From JADLDB01 sp040752975 (GTDB taxonomy: Bacteria; Myxococcota; Myxococcia; Myxococcales; Myxococcaceae): 64,000 bases of DNA. The DNA is taken from assembly GCA_040752975.1 (NCBI GenBank), contig JBFMHF010000005.1, positions 1 to 64,000 on the forward strand, written 5' to 3'. The notes beneath the pieces were generated by a model. It was not told the DNA's origin, ran no database searches, and was given only the letters and a program-made list of their open reading frames with translations. The translations under genes were made by a program, and so were the position numbers. Of this stretch, positions 34,334 through 43,507 are shown piece after piece. Numbering within the stretch: the stretch's first letter is position 1; the number at the start of each line of letters is the position of its first letter.

Positions 34334-35305
34334 TCAGGCGACGCGCAGGTAACCACGCTCGATCAGGTTCACGAGCATCGTGCCCGCCGTCAGATCGTCC
34401 TGCGGCGCGTGATCGAAGATGCCCTGCACCGTGCCCCAGTTGAGCGCCAGCTGGATCATGTCCAGCTCGTCGGGGTTGAGCTCCCGCAGCGGGACCTCGA
34501 GGGGCACCGAGATGGTCAGCGTCTGATCGGGCTGGGGCAGCGACGGCTGGATGCGGCGGAACTCGTCGAGCTGCCGCAGGGCGTCCATCAGCAGGTGCTC
34601 GGTGGAGTCGTCCAGCTCGGTCATGAACTCCTGGTTGTCGGGCGGCTGCAGCTCGAACTCGCCCTGCTCCCAGGTGACGATGCGGTTGAAGGACTTCTGC
34701 GGCCCGAGCTCGTGGTTGTCGTCGATGACCGCGTAGTAGATCTTCCCCTGGCGCATGTAGATGCGCCCCTCGTGCTCGCCCCGCACCACCAGCACGCCGT
34801 TCTTCTTCGAGGTGTGGAAGAGCTGCAGCAGGTCGGGCAGCGGGACCTCTTCCAGCTTGCCCGTCATCGCCGTGCGCGTCTGCCGCGCCGACTGCACCGC
34901 CGCCACCTGCTCGAGCTGCTGCTTCACCTGCGCGTCGGACAGCTCCGCCGAGCCCGCGCCCGCCTTCACCAGCTTGAGGATCGACGTGCCGATGAGGATC
35001 CGGTCGCCTTCCTTGATGCGGGAGGTCTTCACCTTCTCCCCGTTGACGAAGGTGCCGTTGGTGCTGCCGAGATCCTCGATGGTGATCTTCCCGCCCTGCA
35101 TGGAGATCTTCGCGTGCTTGCGCGACACCATGTCCTCGACGAGCACCATGTCGAGCTCGCTGGAGCGGCCGATGATGATCTGCTTGTCGCCCTTCAGCGG
35201 GAACTCGCCTCCCTGGTACTTCCCGCTGATGAACTTGAGCGCGAACCCGTCACTCACGATCAGAACTCCCTGCGGCACCTGACGCCCGGTCGATTGTAGC
35301 ATCAT
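34334..35305 (-). CDS. FHA and DUF4388 (PATAN-like) domain protein
   Basis: This cytoplasmic protein of 323 residues has an FHA domain in its first 110 residues (IIIGRSSELDMVL, VSRKHAKIS, DLGSTNGTFVNGEKV) that binds phosphothreonine peptides. A short coil is followed by a DUF4388 domain (LEEVPLPDLLQLFHTSKKNGVL, IYMRQGKIYYA) common in myxobacterial signalling proteins. The C-terminal part may be a third small helical domain. It likely reads Ser/Thr kinase output. ATG 35305 overlaps the TPR-gene stop (TGATG). GTG 35308 is also possible. An imperfect hairpin at 34306-34334 may end the transcript. Confidence 0.9.
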   Translation of the reverse strand: MMLQSTGRQVPQGVLIVSDGFALKFISGKYQGGEFPLKGDKQIIIGRSSELDMVLVEDMVSRKHAKISMQGGKITIEDLGSTNGTFVNGEKVKTSRIKEGDRILIGTSILKLVKAGAGSAELSDAQVKQQLEQVAAVQSARQTRTAMTGKLEEVPLPDLLQLFHTSKKNGVLVVRGEHEGRIYMRQGKIYYAVIDDNHELGPQKSFNRIVTWEQGEFELQPPDNQEFMTELDDSTEHLLMDALRQLDEFRRIQPSLPQPDQTLTISVPLEVPLRELNPDELDMIQLALNWGTVQGIFDHAPQDDLTAGTMLVNLIERGYLRVA

Positions 35306-36039
35306 CACCCATTCGCCCCATCTTTCCCGCCCTCCTTCCCGGTGTCGCGGACGAGGCGCAGGTACATCTCCGCGCTCTTGTTGCCCGGGTTTCGGGCGAG
35401 CACGTCTTCCCAGATGGCGATGGCGTCGGCCTTACGGCCAGCCGAATAGAGGGTGATCCCGTAGTGGACGCGCCCGGGCAGGTAGTTGGGGTTCGCCTTC
35501 AGGATCGCCTCGAACTCCTTGAGCGACTCGTGGTGCTCCCCCTGATCCCGCAGCGCGTCAGCCAGCTTCAGGCGAATGTCGACGAAGGTGGGACCGAGCT
35601 CGAGCGCGCGGCGGTACTCGGCGATCGCCTCGTCCAGCATGCCGCTCGACGCGAAGACGTTGGCGATGTCGGCGTACATGTTCGCGATCTTCCCGCGCAC
35701 GTACGGATCCATCTTGTTGGGGGTGGCGCGCTGACGGGAGATGGCCGCGGAGTAGACCTCCTTGGCTTCCCGGTACTTCCCCATGTCGTTGTAGATGATG
35801 GCCAGGTTGAGGGCCGCGTCGGTGTAGGCCGGGTTGATCCTCAGCGCCGCCTCGAAGGCCCGCTGGGCTCGGGCGAACTGCCCCTGGTCGTGGTAGACGA
35901 CGCCCAGCATGTTGTAGACGTCGGCGAACGACTGGTTCTGCTCGACGACCTGCGTGAGGTACTTCTCGGCCTCCGCCCACTGCTTCTTCTCGAAGTAGCC
36001 TCGACCGAGTGTGAGCAGCTGCCTGAGCGCCTCGTCCAT
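35305..36039 (-). CDS. TPR-repeat protein
   Basis: This protein of 244 residues is built of about six tetratricopeptide repeats (WAEAEKYLTQVVEQNQ, ADVYNMLGVVYHDQG, ARAQRAFEAALRINPAY, DAALNLAIIYNDMG, DEAIAEYRRALELGP, PGRVHYGITLYSAG). There is no signal peptide. TPRs are protein-binding scaffolds. The stop overlaps the start of the FHA-DUF4388 gene, so the two are made together and probably act in one signalling or assembly complex. Confidence 0.9.
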   Translation of the reverse strand: MDEALRQLLTLGRGYFEKKQWAEAEKYLTQVVEQNQSFADVYNMLGVVYHDQGQFARAQRAFEAALRINPAYTDAALNLAIIYNDMGKYREAKEVYSAAISRQRATPNKMDPYVRGKIANMYADIANVFASSGMLDEAIAEYRRALELGPTFVDIRLKLADALRDQGEHHESLKEFEAILKANPNYLPGRVHYGITLYSAGRKADAIAIWEDVLARNPGNKSAEMYLRLVRDTGKEGGKDGANG

Positions 36040-36074
36040 CCAGAGAACCTCGCGGAACCGCAGGGAGCGTTACC

Positions 36075-36749
36075 CTACATGATGCCACCGGGGAAGGTGA
36101 ACAATCCGCGACTGTCCTGCGACAGCGACAGGCGCCGCGTCCCCTTCTCGTCCACGGGGCGATCGGGCGTCGTGCCTTCGAGCCGGTAGTCCTCGGACAC
36201 CAGCACGTCCTCGCGCTCGCTGCGCAGGTACCACGCCAGGCTCGTGTAGACGCGACGCGTCATGTTCTTGAGATGATCGACGCCCGCGTCGGGGGGCAGC
36301 TCGGGGGCTTCGAGGAGGAGGCGGCGGCGCTCGAGGGCGGTGAGGATGCCGACGAGGCGCGGGGCGTCGGAGGACTCGGGCTCCCACTCGCCGTCACGCA
36401 GGCGGTAACGCGCGCGCTCGAGGCCCAGGGACGAGACGGTGGTGCGGAGCGTGGCGCCGGGGCGCTGGAAGTTGCCGGTGAGATCGAGGGTGCTGGTGAC
36501 CGTGGCCCCCTGCCCGTCCGCGTCCAGCGTGACGGAGATCCGCTGGAAGTTGACGTTGAGGCCATGCAGCGTGCCGAGCCCGCCGAGCTCGAGCTCGAGG
36601 CCATTCTTCTCGAGCTTCTTCAGTCGGGTGACGAGCTCGACTTCGGGTCCGGCTGCCGCGCCGAGGAGCCGAGGCCCCAGCACGGCGACGGCGAGGGCCA
36701 GCGCGGCGGTCGCGGCGAGGAAACCCAGCGCGCGGTAGCCCTGGCTCAT
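36075..36749 (-). CDS. Membrane-anchored protein of unknown function
   Basis: This protein of 224 residues has one N-terminal hydrophobic segment (ALGFLAATAALALAVAVLG), either anchor or uncleaved signal. A domain with beta-strands (LHGLNVNFQRISVTLDADG, VTSTLDLTGNF, ERARYRLRDGEWEP) and a helical end follow. I do not recognise the family. It overlaps the bamD-like gene by four bases (ATGA) and precedes the TPR/FHA genes, so a cell-envelope role in the same operon is likely. Confidence 0.8.
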   Translation of the reverse strand: MSQGYRALGFLAATAALALAVAVLGPRLLGAAAGPEVELVTRLKKLEKNGLELELGGLGTLHGLNVNFQRISVTLDADGQGATVTSTLDLTGNFQRPGATLRTTVSSLGLERARYRLRDGEWEPESSDAPRLVGILTALERRRLLLEAPELPPDAGVDHLKNMTRRVYTSLAWYLRSEREDVLVSEDYRLEGTTPDRPVDEKGTRRLSLSQDSRGLFTFPGGIM

Positions 36750-37600
36750 GAGCCCGCGTCGGGAGCCTCGGAGGGGCTCGGCGCCGGCGCAGGCGGCTGG
36801 ACGTCGGGGCCGAGGAGTTCCCTGGCGCGGCGGGCGTCGCGATCGTCGGGGTGAAGGACGAGGTAGGCCCGCAGCGCCTCCTTCGCGCGCTTCTCGTCCT
36901 TCATCTTGAGGTACGCCTCGTGGAGCCCGAAGAAGACCTTCTCGTCGTAGCCGGTGCCCGCGTAGTTCTTCGCGACCGTGGACAGGCGGCCGATCACCGC
37001 GGGCCAGCGATCGCGGCGCCGGTAGAAGTCGGCCACGTAGATCTCGTGCTCGGCCAGCCGCGTCTTCACCTCGCCCAGCACCTTCTTCGCCTCCGGCGCG
37101 TAGTGGGAGTCGGGGTACATGCGGAGGAAGTCGGTCATCGCGTTCATCGCGGCGCGCACCTCCTGCTGATCCTTCTCGTTGGCCGGCGGCAGGATGAAGA
37201 GATCGGACGGGATGTCCTTGTAGTGCGTCAGCGCGGCGCGGAAGGCGGCGTAGTCCACCTTCGGGTGCGTGGGGTGGAGCCGGACGAAGTTCTGGTAGCG
37301 ATCGCGCGCCTCGATGAAGCGGTCGCGCAGGAAGTCGCAGTCGCCCAGCTTGAGCTCCGCCGTCTTGGCCGCCTCGAGGAAGGGGTACTTCGTCTTGACG
37401 TACTCGTAGTAGCGGGCGGCCTCGCCGAAGTTCTCCGACTCCATCGCCTCGTCGCCCAGCTTCATGTTCGAGTCGGCGTCGTTGGCGTAGTCGACCTCCC
37501 CGCCCTCATCGCCGCTGCCCAGCGAGCCGAGCGTCTTGCAGCCCGCCGCGACGAGCGCGCAGGACGTCAGCAGGGCGAGGAAGGCGACGCGGAGCGACAT
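36746..37600 (-). CDS. bamD: Outer-membrane assembly lipoprotein BamD-like
   Basis: This lipoprotein of 284 residues has lipobox VAAGC. The mature protein is made of TPR-like helices: YYEYVKTKYPFLEAAKTAELKLGDCDF, ARDRYQNFVRLHPTHPKVDYAAF, TDFLRMYPDSHYAPEAKKVL, and KAYADFY-type repeats near the C-terminus. This matches BamD/YfiO, which supports BamA in inserting outer-membrane proteins. A Pro/Ala tail of about 20 residues is extra. It is first in a minus-strand run with the unknown membrane protein, TPR and FHA genes. Confidence 0.9.
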   Translation of the reverse strand: MSLRVAFLALLTSCALVAAGCKTLGSLGSGDEGGEVDYANDADSNMKLGDEAMESENFGEAARYYEYVKTKYPFLEAAKTAELKLGDCDFLRDRFIEARDRYQNFVRLHPTHPKVDYAAFRAALTHYKDIPSDLFILPPANEKDQQEVRAAMNAMTDFLRMYPDSHYAPEAKKVLGEVKTRLAEHEIYVADFYRRRDRWPAVIGRLSTVAKNYAGTGYDEKVFFGLHEAYLKMKDEKRAKEALRAYLVLHPDDRDARRARELLGPDVQPPAPAPSPSEAPDAGS

Positions 37601-38015
37601 GGCGCGGGTCCTATACCCCTAAACACCCCCGGTGGGCGAAGAGTCCGTGCGGGGCGCGTGGTAGCTCGAGAGCCGTTGGCGAACGAAGCGATCTCGGCCC
37701 CTCTGCAAGGCGTCCCCTGTCCCCGGCAGGCCCTCGCGACCCTGACCTGCGCCCCTCTGCAGCTTCCTGCCACCACGGCCACGGAGAAGCCCGGTGGCGG
37801 CCGTAGCCGCGGCCTGGTGCGCGTTGGGGTCGAGGCGCAGGGCCACCACGGTCCGCCCTCGGGGCGTGGCGGATCGGTGCGACACGGGCAGGCCCTCCCT
37901 GTGGTGAAGGGACGGACTTCCGGTCGACCGGGCAGTCGATGGCCCAGAGTTCAGCCCCCTGTTCCGGGCGAGCGCTTCACCGTGCAGATCGGGCGCCAGT
38001 CGACGTTCTCCGCTC
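37601..38015. other. Gene-free region
   Basis: These 415 bp lie between bamD and recX. Reading frames here have no family-like features, poor starts and skewed composition. The 11-mer GCCCCTCTGCA occurs twice, at 37697 and 37751. The bamD promoter must be near 37601-37660. I see no tRNA, terminator hairpin or repeat array. Confidence 0.5.
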
Positions 38016-38468
38016 TCAGCCGTCACCGCTCGCCTCGTCGAGGCCAGTGACACGGCGGATCAGATCCTCCTCGAAGCCTCGCGCAGCGAGGAGCCGCGCC
38101 GCTTTGACACCGGTGAGGCGCCGCTTGGCGATCAACGCCCGCGCGGCGGCCTCGTCGTCGTGAGCCAGCTCCTGCGCGGCCTCCTCCGCGGCCGTTTCCG
38201 CCACGTCCTCACTGACGCCCTGCGCCGCCAGCCGGCGCGCGACGTCGGCCCGGCTCCGCCCCTGCGGGAGCTCCTTCCGCGCGCGGGCCGCCGCCACCCG
38301 GGCGTCGTCGAGGTAGCCGAGCTGCTGGGCGCGGAGTAGCGCCGCATCGACGTCTTCGGGCGAGTGGCCCTTCGACAGGAGCGCGGTCTTCAGCGCGGCC
38401 GCCGTGCGCTCCCGCCGGCTGAGCAGCGCCACGGCGTGCTGGAACGCGTCCTTCGGCGGGCGGGGCAT
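38016..38468 (-). CDS. recX: Regulatory protein RecX
   Basis: This protein of 150 residues has the helical three-repeat RecX fold that inhibits RecA filaments. Visible features are AVALLSRRERTAAALKTALLSKG, VDAALLRAQQLGYLDDARVAAARAR, and the later helix pairs LAAQGVSEDVAETA and LLAARGFEEDLIRRVTG. ATG 38468 is chosen. TTG 38486 would add six residues. recA is not in the window. The gene is divergent from the hypothetical gene at 38518, with 49 bp between starts. Confidence 0.88.
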   Translation of the reverse strand: MPRPPKDAFQHAVALLSRRERTAAALKTALLSKGHSPEDVDAALLRAQQLGYLDDARVAAARARKELPQGRSRADVARRLAAQGVSEDVAETAAEEAAQELAHDDEAAARALIAKRRLTGVKAARLLAARGFEEDLIRRVTGLDEASGDG

Positions 38469-38517
38469 GCGCGCATGCTCTCTCAACCGCGCCGCGTTGT
38501 GCTACGCCCCTCGCCAC

Positions 38518-39309
38518 ATGCACCCCGTCATCGCCCGCTTCCTGGATGTGGCCGCGGCGTTGAACGCCGTGGACAAGAGCAGAGAGGACGACACGCTCGA
38601 CGCCGACGAGGCCGCACTGGTGCAGGTCGTCGCCACCGAGCCCGAGCTGGCGAAGGCGCTGGCCGACGCGCGGGGGAAGAAGAGCGTGCCGCCCACCGTG
38701 CAGCAGCAGCTGATCATCCTGGCCACGAAGGCCGCGACGCACCGCCTGGCGCAGGATCCGACCATCGGCCCCCGCATCGCGTCCGCCACCGCCGCGCTGA
38801 AGGCCCAGGGCGCCAGCGACGAGGAGGCCCAGCAGCTCGTCGCGCAGGCCGTGCTGGAAGAGGCCTTCGGCTTCGCGGAGGATCCAGACGTCTTCGACAA
38901 GGACTTCCTCGCGGAGACGCTCGACTCGCTCAGCCACCTCGCCGCGCTCCACCAGGACCTCGTCGACGAGTGGAATGACGCCTTCACGAAGGCCGGCAAA
39001 CCCGAGCAGCGCCCCTTCCGCCTGAAGGTGGCCGAGGCGCTGCTCGAGGCCGCGTGGGGCGAAGGGCCGCAGCCGATCAACCCGGAGCACCTCGACGATG
39101 CCCTCGATCGTCTCGCCGATGAGCTGGCCGAGTCCGAGCTGACGTCCGCGGCCGGGACCATGGCCGAGTTCCTCGGCTTCCTGGCCGGCAAGCACGTCGT
39201 TGGCCCGACGCGCCTGGCCCGGCTCACCGACATCCTCGAGAGCGCCGCTCGATCGGGAGAACTGTCGGACGAGGGCGACGAGGACGACGAGAGCCCCGAC
39301 GAGGATTGA
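38518..39309 (+). CDS. Hypothetical acidic protein
   Basis: This cytoplasmic protein of 263 residues is rich in Ala, Asp, Glu and Leu and is predicted almost wholly helical. It ends in a strongly acidic tail (SDEGDEDDESPDED). I recognise no family and no catalytic motif. The ATG is the first in-frame start after the divergent recX start region. A strong terminator closes the gene, so it is transcribed alone. Such helical proteins with acidic tails are common lineage-specific genes in myxobacteria. Confidence 0.8.
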   Translation: MHPVIARFLDVAAALNAVDKSREDDTLDADEAALVQVVATEPELAKALADARGKKSVPPTVQQQLIILATKAATHRLAQDPTIGPRIASATAALKAQGASDEEAQQLVAQAVLEEAFGFAEDPDVFDKDFLAETLDSLSHLAALHQDLVDEWNDAFTKAGKPEQRPFRLKVAEALLEAAWGEGPQPINPEHLDDALDRLADELAESELTSAAGTMAEFLGFLAGKHVVGPTRLARLTDILESAARSGELSDEGDEDDESPDED

Positions 39310-39330
39310 GCGGAGCAACGCTGCCTGCGC

Positions 39331-39364
39331 CGCGCCGGCGGCAGTCTCCGGCGCGTTTCTCTTT
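39331..39364 (+). terminator. Rho-independent terminator
   Basis: An 8-bp perfect GC stem (39331-39338 with 39348-39355) with a nine-base loop is followed by TTTCTCTTT. It lies 22 bp after the stop of the acidic-protein gene. Confidence 0.82.
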
Positions 39365-39429
39365 GGCCTGCGGCCCCCTGGTGATTCCCCCTTCCTCCGC
39401 CGACCTCGGCCGCTCTGCCGAAAACTCGC

Positions 39430-40665
39430 CTACTCAGCGTGCCCTGGCTGCGCCCGGTCCGGGCCAGCGCCCTGCTCGGCCACCTCACCCTCGCCGGCGA
39501 GGCGGAAGACCCACGGGAAGGTGACCACCACCTGCCCGCTGCCGTGCGACGGAAAGCGCCAGCGTCGGACCCGGGCCAACATGCACGCCTGCACGTCCAC
39601 CGAGTCGAGGGTGGCCTCGGAGATCTCCGCGACCGCCACCTCACCCGAGGGCGCAATGACCCAGCGCACGGAGACCTTGCCCGACAGCGACGGCTGCCGC
39701 TGGAGCGCCGACTCGTAACAGAAGCGGATCTCACTCTGGTGGCGCCTCACCACCCGCAGCACCTCCTCGCGGCTCAGCCCGTCGCCGACGGATCCTCCGG
39801 TGAGATCGCAGGCGATCACGACGCTCCTGTGGCCTCCCATCAGCCCGGGCAGCCCCCGCCCCAGGTGGCCGCCCACGGAGCCCACCCCGCCGATCCCCAG
39901 GCCGCTGGTCGCCGCGCCCGGCCCCGTCCCCCGTGACCCCAGGCCCGAGAGCCCCGAGGCGTCCGCCCCCGGGGCCGACGGACCGAGGTTGTGGAGCGCC
40001 TCGTCCAGCCCGCTGCCCAAGCCGGCTGTGGCGATCTTCAAGGCCGTGCCGCCCATCATCTCATCGAGCAGGCTGCGGGCGGCGGCCCTCGCGTCGCGCT
40101 TCCCGGTTGCAGGCGCCGCGGTTTGTTTGGGGGACTGCCTCTCCCCCTGCCTCCCGGGATCGATCGGGGCCTTCGCGGCGTCCATCACCTTCTTCATCAC
40201 CGGGATCGGCTGGACGTAGTGCGCGGACGGCCCAGGTGCGGCGCCGCGAAAGAAGGACGAGTCGTCGTCCTCGACCACGGGCGTCACCACCATCATCGCG
40301 ATGACGGCGATCAGCCCCAGGGTCGCGAAGGCGAAGACGCGGAAGGCGAACAGTTGCTCACCAGAGGGCTCCAGGGCCTCGGGGGCGACCTCCCGGTTGC
40401 GCAGGCGCGCCTTCAGCGTCAGCCCGGAGGCGAGCGGAACGGACACCTCGTCGTCGGGAGAGATCGGCCGCAGCGGGGATCCCTGCGTCGACAGGCTGGG
40501 GGCATCGCTCGTCCACGTCACGACGGCCTCGGTGGCCAGGTACGGACGCTGACCAGGAGCGACGTGCTCCAGCGAGACGAGCCGGTCGCCCCAGTGGAGC
40601 GAGAGGGCCACGACGCGCTCATGGAAGAGGGTGGACACACGGGTAACGCGCGCAGCGTTGGACAT
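39430..40665 (-). CDS. AgmX/PglI C-terminal domain protein
   Basis: This protein of 411 residues has a cytoplasmic N-terminal domain of about 125 residues, one membrane helix (FAFATLGLIAVIAMMVVTPVV, near 130-150), and a long Gly/Ala/Ser linker (GLGSGLDEALHNLG and GLGIGGVGSVGGHLG stretches). The C-terminal domain reads IRFCYESALQRQPSLSGKV, RWVIAPSGEV and RVRRWRFP. This C-terminus matches the AgmX/PglI family, a TonB-like fold linked to gliding motility in Myxococcus. It is likely an energy- or force-transducing envelope protein. Confidence 0.88.
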   Translation of the reverse strand: MSNAARVTRVSTLFHERVVALSLHWGDRLVSLEHVAPGQRPYLATEAVVTWTSDAPSLSTQGSPLRPISPDDEVSVPLASGLTLKARLRNREVAPEALEPSGEQLFAFRVFAFATLGLIAVIAMMVVTPVVEDDDSSFFRGAAPGPSAHYVQPIPVMKKVMDAAKAPIDPGRQGERQSPKQTAAPATGKRDARAAARSLLDEMMGGTALKIATAGLGSGLDEALHNLGPSAPGADASGLSGLGSRGTGPGAATSGLGIGGVGSVGGHLGRGLPGLMGGHRSVVIACDLTGGSVGDGLSREEVLRVVRRHQSEIRFCYESALQRQPSLSGKVSVRWVIAPSGEVAVAEISEATLDSVDVQACMLARVRRWRFPSHGSGQVVVTFPWVFRLAGEGEVAEQGAGPDRAQPGHAE

Positions 40666-40871
40666 ACGAGCAGTTCCTGGTCGGTGAGCCGCGAGGACGA
40701 GCCGCGGCGGGTACGAGCACCACTGACAGCGGCCGCTGAGTTCGGTTCCGCGTGACGCACCAGCTTCAAGGAAACGGGGGCTTCATGTGGGCGCGTGCAC
40801 GGCTCGCCTTCCGCAGCTCCTCGACTCCAGGCGAACCCAACCAGCACCCACGGGGACGGTCCGCCATCGCG

Positions 40872-41780
40872 TCAGCTGCCCTTGCGTCCCGAGGCCAGCA
40901 GGAAGAAGCCCGCGCCGACGCTGAACTCCGTGCCGCGCTCGTAGGCCTCGACCACGCGCCCCGCCGCAGCGAGGCCCCGGCTGTACTCAGCGTCAAACGC
41001 GCGCTCCTCCCCGCCTCCCGCGACGAAGTAGCGCCGCGTCTCCTCGCGATCCCACAGCCAGATGCCACGGCGCAGCTCGTCCTTCGCCTCCACCACGCTG
41101 GCCCGCGCCTCTGGATCTGCATACGGCGGGGCGAGCACCGTGGCCTTGTCCGTGTTCCACACCCGCAGCTCGTCCAGCCCGGCCTCGGTGAAGAGCTTCG
41201 GCAGCAGCGCCCCGATGGAGTTGTGCCCCAACCCGAGCCGCTCCTTGCCCCGGTAGCACGTGAGCTCGAAGCGCAGCAGCGCCACTGTCTCCTCGACGTC
41301 CTCGTGAAAGCGGGTGCTGCCCAGCACCAGCGACGAGGCCTGGTTCACCGGCTCCGCCACCGCGACGAGGCCACCGGGCCGCACGACCCGCTTCATTTCC
41401 CTCAACACCGCCACCGGATCCGGCACGTGGAGCAGCACCGTCTGGCAGGTGACGAAGTCGAAGGACGCGTCGGGGAACGGCAGCGCCTGCGCGGTTCCCT
41501 CGACGTACCTCACCCGGCCGGCGGGCCCCGACCGCTCACCGCGCGCCGTCGCCTCCTTCACCCACGCGGGCTCGCGGTCCACGCCCGTCAACGTCGCGCC
41601 CGCCGCACAGTGGGGCAGGAGCAGCCGCCCCCAGTGGCCCACGCCACAGCCGACGTCCAGCAGCCGCGACACGCCCTGGAGAGACCACCGCTGCGCCATG
41701 AGCGCCAGGAAGTCAGCGTTCCACCAGAAGTCGCGCGTCTCTCGCGAGAGGTGCTCCGCCGAGTGGGGTTGTGTGTCCAT
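40872..41780 (-). CDS. Class I SAM-dependent methyltransferase
   Basis: This protein of 302 residues has a canonical Methyltransf_11/25 core: RLLDVGCGVGHWG (SAM-binding loop), LTGVDREPAWV (acidic residue for ribose), GTAQALPFPDASFDFVTCQTVLLHVPDP, and VVRPGGLVAVAEP. The C-terminal 120 residues are variable and set the unknown substrate. ATG 41780 is preceded by GGAGG six bases upstream. The gene stands alone, with about 200 bp of gene-free sequence on each side. Confidence 0.9.
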   Translation of the reverse strand: MDTQPHSAEHLSRETRDFWWNADFLALMAQRWSLQGVSRLLDVGCGVGHWGRLLLPHCAAGATLTGVDREPAWVKEATARGERSGPAGRVRYVEGTAQALPFPDASFDFVTCQTVLLHVPDPVAVLREMKRVVRPGGLVAVAEPVNQASSLVLGSTRFHEDVEETVALLRFELTCYRGKERLGLGHNSIGALLPKLFTEAGLDELRVWNTDKATVLAPPYADPEARASVVEAKDELRRGIWLWDREETRRYFVAGGGEERAFDAEYSRGLAAAGRVVEAYERGTEFSVGAGFFLLASGRKGS

Positions 41781-41999
41781 GGAAGCCTCCAGTCGCACCA
41801 CGCGACGGACATCGAACTTGGCGGCTGACGAGCGAGTACTCCGTTGTCTCAGTCTGCCCGCTTGCCGGTCGCCGGGCGGTCGCTTCGTACCCGGCCGAAG
41901 AGTGCCCGGGTCGGCACGAGCGCGCTCTGCAACACCGCACGAGCCGTGTGGCGTGGTGTCCAACCCACCGGCGGAGGTCGCCGTCCGTGCTGGAGGCGC

Positions 42000-43364
42000 T
42001 CAGAAGCGCTCGATCTGGAAGTCGTCGTCAGGCTTCGGCGCGGCTGGCTGCGCGGGCTTGGTGGCGGCGGGCGCGCCAGGCGCGGGAGCCGGGCCGGCGG
42101 CGGGTGGCGGGGCCATCTGCGGCACGCTCCCGGTGACCGGCCGGCCTCCCGGCTGCGCGGGAGCCTGCACGCGCCCCACCTGCGCCGCGGCCTGGGCGTT
42201 GGCGTTCATCTGCTGCACGTACGCCATGCTGCCGGGCGCGGCGCGCTCCTCGCCCGGCTTGCGATCGAAGTCGTCCCACTTGGAGTCCGACGTCGAGCTG
42301 ATGCCCTGGAAGCGCAGCGCGAAGTCGTCCGGGTTGGTCGCCTGGCGCAGGGCCTCCTGGTAGGTGATGGCGTTCGCGCGCACCAGCATCATCAGCGACT
42401 GATCGAACGACTGCATGCCGTAGGACACGTGGCCCTGGGCGATCGCGTCGGCGATCTCCTTGGTGCGATCCTTGTCCTCGATGAGTTCGCGCATGCGCGC
42501 GGTCATCTTCATGATCTCCACCGCCGCCACGCGGCCCTTGCCGTCGGCCCGCGGCACCAGGCGCTGCGACACCACGCCGCGCAGCACGCTGGCCAGCTGA
42601 ATGCGGATCTGCTTCTGCTGGTGCGGAGGAAAGGCCGAGATGATGCGGTTGATCGTCTCCGTGGCGTCGAGGGTGTGCAGGGTGGACATCACCAGGTGGC
42701 CGGTCTCGGCGGCCAGCAGCGCCGTCTCGATCGTCTCGAGGTCGCGCATTTCGCCGACCAGCACCACGTCGGGATCCTGCCGCAGCGCGCTCTTCAGGGC
42801 CTGGTTGAAGGACAGCGTGTCGACGCCCACCTCGCGCTGGTTCACGATCGACCGCTTGTCGCGGATGAGGAACTCGATCGGATCTTCGATGGTGATGATG
42901 TGGTTGGTCTCGTTCGCGTTGATGTGATCGATCATCGCGGCGAGCGTCGTGGACTTACCGGAGCCCGTCGTCCCGGTGACGAGGATGAGGCCGCGCTCTT
43001 CCAGCGCCATCTTCTCCAGAACGGGCGGGAGCATCAGCTCCTTGATGGAGTTGATCTTGAAGGGGATGACGCGCAACACCGCGCCGATGGTGCCGCGCTG
43101 CTGAAAGACGTTGACGCGGAAGCGCCCCAGGCCGGGCACGCCGTACGCGAGGTCCACCTCGTTGGAGGTCTTGAACTTGTCCTTCTGGAACTCGTTCATG
43201 ATCCCGAAGGCCATGCGCGCGACTTCTTCGGGAGGGAGCCGCTTGCCGTCCTTGAGCGGCACCAGGGCGCCATCCACCCGGAACATGGGCGGGAGGCCGG
43301 CCTTGAGGTGAATGTCGCTCGCCCCGCCGCGCAGGGCGATCTGCAGGATCTCGTTGAGCTCCAT
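42000..43364 (-). CDS. pilT: Type IV pilus retraction ATPase PilT
   Basis: This hexameric ATPase of 454 residues pulls type IV pili back and drives twitching or social motility. Walker A is GTTGSGKS (131-138). The Asp box (IITIEDPIEFL), Walker B (DPDVVLVGEMRDLETIETAL), His box and AIRNLIRE-like region (KTKEIADAIAQG position) are present. It begins MELNEILQIALRGGASDIHL as expected. E. coli-type PilT ends near residue 350, and here about 100 extra residues follow, rich in Pro, Ala and Gln. The start is ATG 43364 by alignment with the family. No other pil genes are in the window. Confidence 0.94.
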   Translation of the reverse strand: MELNEILQIALRGGASDIHLKAGLPPMFRVDGALVPLKDGKRLPPEEVARMAFGIMNEFQKDKFKTSNEVDLAYGVPGLGRFRVNVFQQRGTIGAVLRVIPFKINSIKELMLPPVLEKMALEERGLILVTGTTGSGKSTTLAAMIDHINANETNHIITIEDPIEFLIRDKRSIVNQREVGVDTLSFNQALKSALRQDPDVVLVGEMRDLETIETALLAAETGHLVMSTLHTLDATETINRIISAFPPHQQKQIRIQLASVLRGVVSQRLVPRADGKGRVAAVEIMKMTARMRELIEDKDRTKEIADAIAQGHVSYGMQSFDQSLMMLVRANAITYQEALRQATNPDDFALRFQGISSTSDSKWDDFDRKPGEERAAPGSMAYVQQMNANAQAAAQVGRVQAPAQPGGRPVTGSVPQMAPPPAAGPAPAPGAPAATKPAQPAAPKPDDDFQIERF

Positions 43365-43507
43365 TGTCCGGACGGTAGCACGGTTCCCCGGCGCCCCAGC
43401 CCTTTGGTTTGCGCGGGAGGTACGGACAGGTGGGCTTGAAAAGCGCCGAGCCGTCCACTCCCACACGGAGCGACGGCTCGTGGCCCTGCGCGAGGTGGCG
43501 CGAGGCT

